DNA from: Flavobacteriaceae bacterium UBA6231
GTDB taxonomy: Bacteria > Bacteroidota > Bacteroidia > Flavobacteriales > Flavobacteriaceae
Length of the DNA: 5,221 nt
Reading direction: 5' to 3'
Assembly: GCA_002441545.1 (NCBI GenBank)
Contig: DJWL01000004.1
Coordinates: forward strand, 1-5,221
The notes beneath the pieces are model-generated. The model ran no database searches. It was not told the DNA's origin and was given only the letters and a program-made list of their open reading frames with translations. Positions 1 to 5,221 of this stretch are shown here, in pieces. Each line of letters opens with the position of its first letter. The first letter of the stretch is position 1. Made by a program: the position numbers and the translations under genes.

Positions 1-848
1 GGAGGATTGAACGCAAGTTTTTTATCCGAGGCATAGCGCCAGTCTGAGGCAAATATCTCAAAAAAGCCCTCGACCGATTCACCCTCTATCAAAAACATGA
101 TATCTTCCCATTCGCTTTTTCTTTTGGGGATAGCAAAGTACTCCCGAGAGATGTTTGAGCCTCCGCTTAGCGCGATTTGGTCATCGAAAATATATATTTT
201 TCTATGGTTTCTCAGGTTGATATAGTTTCTAAAAGGCATTTCAAATATCGGCATGAAAAATTCCACTTCCGCACCGGCATCTCTCAATTTTTTAAGCCTA
301 TATTGCAGCAGGTAAAGGGATGCCGAACCCAAAGAGTCGATCAGAAGCTTGACTTGCACACCCGCTTTGGCTTTTTTTGTCAGTATGCCTATAATGCTTT
401 TGCCGATCGTGTCGTACTTAAGGATATAGATGCTGATATGGATCGATGTTTTGGCATTCTCTATGGCATGCATGAGGGCAGTGTAGGCTTCTGACGCATC
501 AAAGAAGAGCTCCATGCGGGCATTTAAAGCGGCATCATACAAAGGGCCGCTCCCCAACAGGTTACCGGCGGCATCCAGAGTGTATTTTGATTTTTTTGCA
601 CTGTTTGGCAGAACGGACTCTTTTTTGTATCGGTTTTTGCGTTTTCGTATGCCTATGATAAGGTACAAAGGAAAAGCAACATAGGGTAAAATAAATATGA
701 ACATCAGCCATGCTGCGATGGCGCTTGAAGAACGTCTTTGATAAAACAGATGAAGCAGTACGCCAACTGCCACCACCCCGCTGAGAGCCAAAAGGCCGTG
801 GTATAACACTATTTCCGGATGCTGCGTGAGATACGTTATGGGGTTCAT
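1..848 (-). CDS. cls: Cardiolipin synthase, N-terminal part (gene runs off the left edge)
   Basis: Membrane enzyme of the phospholipase D superfamily that makes cardiolipin, in the bacterial type from two phosphatidylglycerol molecules. I translated the minus strand from the ATG at 848-846 and found 282 open codons to the window edge. Residues about 13-36 and 44-66 are hydrophobic and likely membrane segments. The second lies in a stretch (RSSSAIAAWLMF, then ILPYVAFPLYLI) typical of ClsA-type N-termini, followed by a basic patch (RKRKNRYKK). The first catalytic HKD motif is H215-x-K217-x4-D222, followed by G229-G230-S231-N232, and the later stretch WEDIMFLIEG (247-256) is also typical of the family. 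Family members are usually about 480-510 residues, so the second HKD domain should lie left of the window. No good Shine-Dalgarno precedes the ATG; see the promoter entry. A different PLD-family synthase is possible, but the membrane-anchored N-terminus favours Cls. Confidence 0.93.
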   Translation of the reverse strand, partial: MNPITYLTQHPEIVLYHGLLALSGVVAVGVLLHLFYQRRSSSAIAAWLMFIFILPYVAFPLYLIIGIRKRKNRYKKESVLPNSAKKSKYTLDAAGNLLGSGPLYDAALNARMELFFDASEAYTALMHAIENAKTSIHISIYILKYDTIGKSIIGILTKKAKAGVQVKLLIDSLGSASLYLLQYRLKKLRDAGAEVEFFMPIFEMPFRNYINLRNHRKIYIFDDQIALSGGSNISREYFAIPKRKSEWEDIMFLIEGESVEGFFEIFASDWRYASDKKLAFNP

Positions 849-854
849 GCTGAT

Positions 855-883
855 ATTATATCGTTAAAAAAGTTTTTTGAAAA
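855..883 (-). promoter_or_regulatory. Candidate sigma-70-type promoter for cls
   Basis: On the minus strand a perfect -10 hexamer TATAAT lies at 860-855. TTTTCA at 883-878 sits 17 bases upstream and matches four of six positions of the -35 consensus. Only six bases separate the -10 from the cls ATG, so transcription would start at or next to the start codon. The flanking A6-G-T6 tract (866-878) is AT-rich and possibly curved. This is a motif match only. Confidence 0.45.
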
Positions 884-909
884 AGGCTTTTAGAAAATTT
901 AACAACAAG

Positions 910-932
910 GCGATGGTGTTGCGGAGTGTTGC
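910..932 (+). repeat. Repeat copy A (short form)
   Basis: These 23 bases are identical to 1201-1223. They contain GTGTTGC twice (916-922 and 926-932) with a 10-base period. The left part of the longer repeat (GTTTCATTCGTTAA in copies B and C) is missing, so this copy is truncated or rearranged. It is flanked by a 6-bp inverted pair, CAAGGC at 906-911 and GCCTTG at 931-936, which the other copies lack. Confidence 0.85.
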
Positions 933-967
933 CTTGACATTTTAAGAGATTTGGAAGAAATGTAAGG

Positions 968-1004
968 GTTTCATTCGTTAAGCGATGTTGTTGTAGAGTG
1001 TTGT
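968..1004 (+). repeat. Repeat copy B (diverged long form)
   Basis: The first 20 bases (968-987) are identical to 1187-1206. The remaining 17 differ from copy C at a few positions (TTGTTGT at 988-994 and GTGTTGT at 998-1004 in place of GTGTTGC twice). Read in the frame of the downstream short ORF it encodes FHSLSDVVVECC. It lies 72 bases after the matching point of copy A. Confidence 0.85.
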
Positions 1005-1022
1005 TCGACGGCTACCAAGCAG

Positions 1023-1265
1023 ATGCTTGATACGGGCGATGCAATGCAAATCCCAAAAAAATCACCATCTACAAATAAAAGTATACCTAAAGACTATGAA
1101 GATAGTCAAGGCTCAAAACAAGTTACAGATATACATAAAATAAAAATCGGGACAACATCTATATTGGCGGCAATTGCAGCAGAGCAGTTTCATTCGTTAA
1201 GCGATGGTGTTGCGGAGTGTTGCAAAAGGAGAAAATGCGAACATTATGGCCATAATCTTAAATAA
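1023..1265 (+). CDS. Doubtful small ORF, 80 codons, unknown function
   Basis: An 80-codon frame opens at ATG 1023. It has no Shine-Dalgarno there, nor before the next in-frame ATG at 1044. The frame is open back to 966, after a TAA at 963-965, so it also covers repeat copy B (FHSLSDVVVECC), and it ends with copy C (FHSLSDGVAECC) plus a Cys/His-rich tail (CCKRRKCEHYGH). The middle, residues about 8-47, is polar and lysine-rich and ends in a short hydrophobic stretch (SILAAIAA). I do not recognise the protein. Two copies of a DNA repeat in one frame, without start signals, suggest either a decayed gene fragment or a chance frame over intergenic repeats. I think the latter two are more likely than a working gene. 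Confidence 0.25.
   Translation: MLDTGDAMQIPKKSPSTNKSIPKDYEDSQGSKQVTDIHKIKIGTTSILAAIAAEQFHSLSDGVAECCKRRKCEHYGHNLK
1187..1223 (+). repeat. Repeat copy C (complete form)
   Basis: This is the most complete copy: it shares its left 20 bases exactly with copy B and its right 23 bases exactly with copy A. It carries GTGTTGC at 1207-1213 and 1217-1223. In the frame of the short ORF it encodes FHSLSDGVAECC. It is followed directly by AAAAGGAGAAAATG, a sequence that looks like a translation start signal. Copy C is 219 bases after copy B. Confidence 0.85.
1243..1256. promoter_or_regulatory. Perfect 14-bp palindrome, possible operator
   Basis: ATTATGGCCATAAT is a perfect inverted repeat with no central spacer. 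Because it has no loop and no T run follows, it is better suited to a dimeric DNA-binding protein than to a terminator. It lies about 105 bases before the restriction-modification gene, upstream of the candidate -10 at 1303. It also overlaps the end of the doubtful short ORF. No regulator gene is visible in the window, so the role is inferred only from shape and position. Confidence 0.35.
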
Positions 1266-1302
1266 ACATCACCGGCACAACTTCCACTGAGATACTTTTC
1301 TG

Positions 1303-1308
1303 TAAAAT
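1303..1308 (+). promoter_or_regulatory. Candidate -10 element for the restriction-modification gene
   Basis: TAAAAT matches five of six -10 consensus positions and would give a leader of roughly 45 bases before the ATG at 1361. No good -35 lies at the usual spacing, which is common in epsilonproteobacterial promoters. The alternative GATAAT at 1345-1350 is too close to the start codon to leave the Shine-Dalgarno in the transcript. Confidence 0.25.
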
Positions 1309-1350
1309 AAACGATATTTTAAAGCGCTAAAGCTTCGGATGAGAGATAAT

Positions 1351-1355
1351 AAGGG
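1351..1355 (+). promoter_or_regulatory. Ribosome binding site of the restriction-modification gene
   Basis: AAGGG lies five bases before the ATG at 1361 and supports that start over later in-frame methionines. The protein beginning there (MITKDNFKKVLEFLGF) also reads as a natural N-terminus for this family. Confidence 0.6.
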
Positions 1356-1360
1356 TTAAG

Positions 1361-4300
1361 ATGATTACAAAAGACAATTTCAAAAAAGTATTAGAGTTTT
1401 TAGGATTTAGTGAAGCAAACAATATTTTTACTAAAAAATTCTATGAATTTGATTGTGAACTTAAAGCAGATTTTCAAAATGAAAAACTTATTTATCCAAT
1501 AGACAAAGGTTTTGTTGTAAATAGTGAAACAACATCCAATTTTTCTAGTGCAGAAAATTTTGTTGTTTTTGAGTGTGTTCATAGACTTTTAAATCAAGGT
1601 TATAAACCCGAATCTATCGAACTTGAACCCAGTTGGAAATTAGGACATACAAATAAAAGTGGTCGTGCTGATATTTTTATTAAAAATCAACAGAATCAAC
1701 CTTTATTAATTATAGAATGTAAAACAGCAGGTCGAGAATTTGAAAAAGCTTGGAAAGACACCCTTGAAGATGGAGGGCAACTTTTTAGCTATGTAGAACA
1801 AGAAAAAGCAGTAGAATTTATAGCTTTATATGCTAGTGATTTTATTAATAATGAAATTATTACTTCACAAAGAATCATTTCACACAAAGACAATGAAACT
1901 ATTTTAGTTGAAAATAAAGAACTTAAATGTTTCAAAGATGCAAAAAATGTAAAAGAGAGATATAAAGTTTGGAAAGATACTTACAAACAAGAGTTTACAG
2001 AAAAAGGAATATTTGAAGAAAATATCCAAGCTTATCAAATAGGGAAAGATAAATATACATTAGATATAGATACAAAACCTATTGATGCAACAGATAAAAA
2101 GGGTAAATATCACCAGTTTAGAACTATTTTAAGAAAATATACTGTCTCCCGTCGTGAAAATGCCTTTGAGGTTTTAGTAAATCTATTTTTATGCAAAATA
2201 GTCGATGAAACTGAAAATCCAAATGATTTAAAATTTTATTGGAAAGGAATAGCTTACGATAGTTATTTTGATTTAGTTGATAGACTTCAAGAACTTTATA
2301 AAATTGGTATGGAAAAATTCTTAAAACAAGAAGTAGTTTATATTAGCAATAAAGATATAGATAAAGCATTTTGGACGATGAAACAAAAAAGAAATGCTAC
2401 AAAAGAGACTATTAAAGATATTTTCAGACAACTAAAATTTTTTAAAGGTTTGGACTTTGAATTGGTAAAAGTACAAAATCAAAGTGGTTTTGACAAAAAT
2501 GCCAAAATCTTACTTGAGATTATCCAAATGTGGCAAGGGTTAAGACTTCTAACTGCTGAGCAAAATCAGTTTTTAGGGGATATGTTTGAGTTCTTTTTAG
2601 ATAATGGAATCAAACAAAGTGAGGGTCAATTTTTCACCCCTGTACCAATTTGTAAATTTATAGTTTCATCACTTCCTCTTGAAGATAAAATCTCAAATTC
2701 AAGTGAACCTATAAAAGCGATAGACTATGCTTGTGGGGCTGGACACTTCTTAAATGAATATGCCCTAAATATTGCTCCAATTGTAAAAAAATATAAAAAT
2801 GAAAATGCTATAAAAGAGTATTATAAAAATATTTATGGAATAGAAAAAGAAGATAGACTTGCAAAAGTTGCAAAAGTAAGTGCATTTATGTATGGACAAG
2901 ATGAAATAAATATCATTGATGCAGATGCTCTTGATAATCATAAAGAAATCAAAGAACAAAGTTTTGATTGTCTTGTGGCAAATCCACCTTTTGCCGTTGA
3001 AGATTTTTTACTTACTCTTGATGAAGAGATAAGAGAAAAATATGAACTTCTTGAAACGGTTAATGATTTGGGCAATAAGAATATTCAATGTTTTTTCTTA
3101 GAAAGAGCAAAACAGCTTTTAGCTCCAGATGGTGTAGCAGGTATCATAGTACCCTCTTCAATACTAAATAATTCAGATAGTACACATATTAAGACAAGAG
3201 AAATATTGCTTAAATATTTTGATTTCATTTCTATTGTAGGACTAGGTAGCCAAACTTTTGGAAAAACTGGAACAAATACAGTTATTTTATTTATCAAAAG
3301 AAAAGGTCTTAAACCAGAAGTTGCGACACATTTTAAAAATAGAATTGATGATTTTTTTGAAGATTGGAAAAATGAAAAAAGTTCAAATGGTGGAGCATAT
3401 CAAGATACAAATATCATAAGTTCTTATTGTAATCATTTAGATATTGACATAAATTTATATGAAAAAATACTTCAAAATATACTTGATGTTAAGCTTTTTG
3501 AGATTGAAATATTTGCAGAGTATAAAAAAGCATTTGAAAATAGTACAGAGATAAAAAATCTAAAAGATAAAAGGCAATTTGTAATCAAATCATCAAAAGA
3601 ACAAAAAGAAGAGCTAGAAGAGAAACTATTAAAATATATCCAAAAGATAGAGAAAGAAAAACTCTATTTTTATATGTTATCTTTCAATAATCCCACAAAA
3701 GTGCTGATAGTGAAATCTCCAAGCGATAATAAAGAGCAAAAAAACTTTTTAGGTTATGAGTGGAGTGGAGCAAAAGGAAGTGAGGGAATAAAATATTTTG
3801 GAGGAGAAAACATAAATAATATAAAAACTCCACTTTTTGACCCAAAAAATAGAGATAACGAAGAAAAAATAAGCTATCTCATAAAAGAGCATTTTAGCGG
3901 TAATACAAAAACTATAAAAGATGAATATAAAGAAAATTGTAGCTATGTAAATTTGGCTGATATGTTGGATTTTGATAGAGTTGAATTTAGTAAGGCAATA
4001 AATTTAAATGTAGATAAAAAAGTGGAGATTGAGAGTAAGTATCCGTTGGTTAAATTGGGAGAAATTGCGGAAGTTATAGCTGGACAATCTCCAAATGGCG
4101 AACATTATAATGAAGAAGCAAAAGGTTTACCTTTTTATCAAGGTAAAAAAGATTTTGGTGCAATCTATTTAAATAATCCTACCGTTTGGACTATGCAAAC
4201 AACAAAAGAATCAATTAAAAATGATTTACTTATGAGTGTACGAGCACCAGTCGGAGATGTAAATCTTAATCCATTTGATAAAATCTGTATTGGTAGAGGA

Positions 4301-5110
4301 TTGGCAGTAATTAGAACGGAGGATTTAAGTAAGCAAAAGTATTTATATGAGTTTATCAATATCAATAAATGGCTATTTAAAGGAAATACTGGAACAACAT
4401 TTGATGCTATTTCTACATCAGATTTAAGAAATCTTAAAATCCCCCTCCCACCCCTTGAAATTCAAGAACAAATCGTAAAAGAGTGCCAAAAAGTAGATGA
4501 TGAAGTCTCAAAAGCAAATGAGACGATAGAAAAATCAAAACAAAATATTGAAAATGGCTTTTTAGAACTATTTTCAAATGCAACACAAACTTATAAATTG
4601 AGTAATGATGATATATTTGATGTTTCTATTGGAAGAAGAGTTTTAGCAAAAGAGATTGAAGAAAAGCCAAGTGATGAAGCTATCACAGTTTATAGTGCAA
4701 ATGTTTTTGAGCCATTTGGTTATATCAAAAAAGATTTATTAAAAGATTTTTCAAAGGATTCTGTACTTTGGGGAATAGATGGCGACTGGATGGTAAATTT
4801 TATACCAAAAGATAAACCATTTTATCCAACTGACCATTGTGGAGTAGTAAGAATTAAACAAGATGTTTTACATGGTAGATATTTGGCTTGGGCTTTAAAT
4901 AAAGCTGGAATTGAATATCGTTTCTCAAGAGCAAATAGAGCTTCGACTGAAAGAATAAAAGGAATGATTATCAAAGCTCCAAGTTTTGAAGAACAAAATA
5001 AATTTGCTTTAGAAGTTGAAAAATTAGAAAAAAATATTAGTGAAGCTAAAAAAGTTATTGATGGTGCAAAAGAGCAAAAAGAAGCGATTTTGAAACGACA
5101 TCTCTTGTGA
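1361..5110 (+). CDS. Single-chain Type IIG-like restriction-modification enzyme (nuclease, N6-adenine methyltransferase, two recognition domains)
   Basis: This 1249-residue cytoplasmic enzyme should methylate adenine in a specific site using S-adenosylmethionine and cut unmethylated DNA. Domains in order: an HsdR-N-like PD-(D/E)XK nuclease, about 55-165, with D104 and E119-C-K121; a helical connector to about 400; an N6-adenine methyltransferase, about 400-650, with FFTP (424-427), motif I DYACGAGHF (455-463) and catalytic NPPF (541-544); a linker, about 650-890, with a likely coiled coil (745-768) and the segment FLGYEWSGAKGSEGI (796-810); HsdS-like TRD1, about 893-1035, with RAPVG, CIGRG and IPLPPLEIQEQI; a helical spacer (1036-1072); TRD2, about 1076-1206; and a C-terminal helix rich in E and K. 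There is no helicase, which separates it from Type I HsdR. Two recognition domains predict a bipartite target, whose bases cannot be read from sequence. The size and order resemble Campylobacter Type IIG enzymes. All catalytic motifs look intact, and the gene is markedly AT-rich compared with cls. The gene stands alone, with no separate hsdM, hsdS or hsdR. Confidence 0.92.
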   Translation: MITKDNFKKVLEFLGFSEANNIFTKKFYEFDCELKADFQNEKLIYPIDKGFVVNSETTSNFSSAENFVVFECVHRLLNQGYKPESIELEPSWKLGHTNKSGRADIFIKNQQNQPLLIIECKTAGREFEKAWKDTLEDGGQLFSYVEQEKAVEFIALYASDFINNEIITSQRIISHKDNETILVENKELKCFKDAKNVKERYKVWKDTYKQEFTEKGIFEENIQAYQIGKDKYTLDIDTKPIDATDKKGKYHQFRTILRKYTVSRRENAFEVLVNLFLCKIVDETENPNDLKFYWKGIAYDSYFDLVDRLQELYKIGMEKFLKQEVVYISNKDIDKAFWTMKQKRNATKETIKDIFRQLKFFKGLDFELVKVQNQSGFDKNAKILLEIIQMWQGLRLLTAEQNQFLGDMFEFFLDNGIKQSEGQFFTPVPICKFIVSSLPLEDKISNSSEPIKAIDYACGAGHFLNEYALNIAPIVKKYKNENAIKEYYKNIYGIEKEDRLAKVAKVSAFMYGQDEINIIDADALDNHKEIKEQSFDCLVANPPFAVEDFLLTLDEEIREKYELLETVNDLGNKNIQCFFLERAKQLLAPDGVAGIIVPSSILNNSDSTHIKTREILLKYFDFISIVGLGSQTFGKTGTNTVILFIKRKGLKPEVATHFKNRIDDFFEDWKNEKSSNGGAYQDTNIISSYCNHLDIDINLYEKILQNILDVKLFEIEIFAEYKKAFENSTEIKNLKDKRQFVIKSSKEQKEELEEKLLKYIQKIEKEKLYFYMLSFNNPTKVLIVKSPSDNKEQKNFLGYEWSGAKGSEGIKYFGGENINNIKTPLFDPKNRDNEEKISYLIKEHFSGNTKTIKDEYKENCSYVNLADMLDFDRVEFSKAINLNVDKKVEIESKYPLVKLGEIAEVIAGQSPNGEHYNEEAKGLPFYQGKKDFGAIYLNNPTVWTMQTTKESIKNDLLMSVRAPVGDVNLNPFDKICIGRGLAVIRTEDLSKQKYLYEFININKWLFKGNTGTTFDAISTSDLRNLKIPLPPLEIQEQIVKECQKVDDEVSKANETIEKSKQNIENGFLELFSNATQTYKLSNDDIFDVSIGRRVLAKEIEEKPSDEAITVYSANVFEPFGYIKKDLLKDFSKDSVLWGIDGDWMVNFIPKDKPFYPTDHCGVVRIKQDVLHGRYLAWALNKAGIEYRFSRANRASTERIKGMIIKAPSFEEQNKFALEVEKLEKNISEAKKVIDGAKEQKEAILKRHLL

Positions 5111-5153
5111 AACCGATCTACGTTTTAGCATTGCAATTGATAATTTTAAAGTG

Positions 5154-5158
5154 AGGAG
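5154..5158 (+). promoter_or_regulatory. Ribosome binding site of the downstream Fic-like gene
   Basis: AGGAG lies five bases before the ATG at 5164, a strong Shine-Dalgarno match that fixes the start. The 53 bases between the restriction enzyme stop and this ATG contain no clear terminator, so read-through transcription is plausible. A GATAAT at 5139-5144 could be a -10 of its own, but it lacks a recognisable -35. Confidence 0.75.
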
Positions 5159-5163
5159 AATAG

Positions 5164-5221
5164 ATGTATAAGCCGCCCTACAAGATAACAAGCAAAATGA
5201 TCAATCTCATCTCCAAAATCA
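5164..5221 (+). CDS. Probable Fic-family protein, first 19 codons (cut by right edge)
   Basis: Only 19 residues are visible: MYKPPYKITSKMINLISKI. The pattern of a short start, PPY/F-x-IT, then M/I-x-x-LI-x-x-I is what I associate with the N-terminal region of Fic-domain proteins, which transfer AMP or other nucleotides to target proteins and often act as toxins or regulators. The catalytic HxFx(D/E)GNGRxxR motif would lie well beyond the window, so this rests on N-terminal resemblance alone. The gene follows the restriction enzyme on the same strand, and Fic genes are often found near defence loci. A different protein with a similar N-terminus cannot be excluded. Confidence 0.55.
   Translation, partial: MYKPPYKITSKMINLISKI

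Larger units (their letters stand above)
849..1360. other. Divergent intergenic region with short repeats, no convincing gene
   Basis: These 512 bases separate the 5' ends of cls (minus strand) and the restriction-modification gene (plus strand), so promoters for both should lie here. The region holds three repeat copies, a weak 80-codon frame, a 14-bp palindrome and candidate start signals, listed separately. I see no tRNA-like cloverleaf, no insertion-sequence ends and no GC-rich hairpin followed by a T run on either strand. Composition changes from moderate GC near cls to A-rich after about 1045. Confidence 0.7.

Noticed and set aside
177..494. 105-codon plus-strand open frame
   Set aside because: It lies entirely antisense to the well-supported cls coding sequence and its translation resembles no protein I recognise; it is a shadow frame.
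906..936. CAAGGC/GCCTTG inverted pair as a terminator hairpin
   Set aside because: The stem is 6 bp with a 19-base loop, no T run follows, and the pair is absent from the other repeat copies.
1055..1061. A7 run in the small ORF as a slippage site
   Set aside because: Seven A residues are ordinary in such AT-rich DNA, and the ORF itself is doubtful.
910..1223. CRISPR array
   Set aside because: Only three copies, spacing of 72 and 219 bases, one copy truncated, and no cas gene in the window.
1400..4365. Several 60-70-codon minus-strand frames (1400-1582, 2765-2959, 3085-3297, 4165-4365)
   Set aside because: All are antisense to the restriction-modification gene, with low-complexity Phe/Ile/Lys-rich translations expected from AT-rich DNA.
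4441..4454. C-rich tract (CCCCCTCCCACCCC) as a phase-variation switch, as known in Campylobacter restriction genes
   Set aside because: The longest run is five C and it is interrupted; it simply encodes the conserved Pro-Leu-Pro-Pro of the HsdS-like motif.
1361..5110. Type I HsdR motor subunit
   Set aside because: The N-terminal nuclease resembles HsdR, but there are no helicase motifs; methyltransferase and HsdS-like domains follow instead.

Overview
The window looks like chromosomal DNA from a Campylobacterota (epsilonproteobacterial) species, possibly a Sulfurimonas/Sulfurovum-like or Arcobacter-like organism. This is a judgement from the AT-rich codon use, the style of the restriction enzyme and the cardiolipin synthase sequence; no marker gene is present to settle it.

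Layout: (1) Positions 1-848, minus strand, hold the N-terminal 282 codons of a cardiolipin synthase of the phospholipase D superfamily, with two membrane segments and the first HKD motif. The gene runs off the left edge. (2) Positions 849-1360 are a 512-base divergent intergenic region. It holds three copies of a short GTGTTGC-rich repeat, a doubtful 80-codon reading frame that contains one copy, a perfect 14-bp palindrome and the start signals of the next gene. (3) Positions 1361-5110, plus strand, encode a complete 1249-residue single-chain restriction-modification enzyme. It joins a PD-(D/E)XK nuclease domain, an N6-adenine methyltransferase and two Type I HsdS-like target-recognition domains (Type IIG-like, R-M-S order, no helicase). 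(4) At 5164, 53 bases after its stop and behind a clear Shine-Dalgarno sequence, a gene starts whose first 19 residues resemble the N-terminus of Fic-family proteins. It is cut by the right edge.

How the parts fit: the restriction enzyme is a self-contained defence unit, with cleavage, protective methylation and specificity in one polypeptide. By eye it is much more AT-rich than the cardiolipin synthase gene (roughly 30% versus mid-40s % GC), which suggests acquisition as a cassette next to a housekeeping lipid gene. The Fic-like gene is on the same strand and may be co-transcribed with it. The least explained part is the repeat cluster in the intergenic region. Its three copies are spaced 72 and 219 bases apart, share one reading frame (encoding FHSLSDGVAECC-like peptide), and each contains a 7-base direct repeat with a 10-base period. 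I found no CRISPR array, tRNA, rRNA, transposase or convincing intrinsic terminator.
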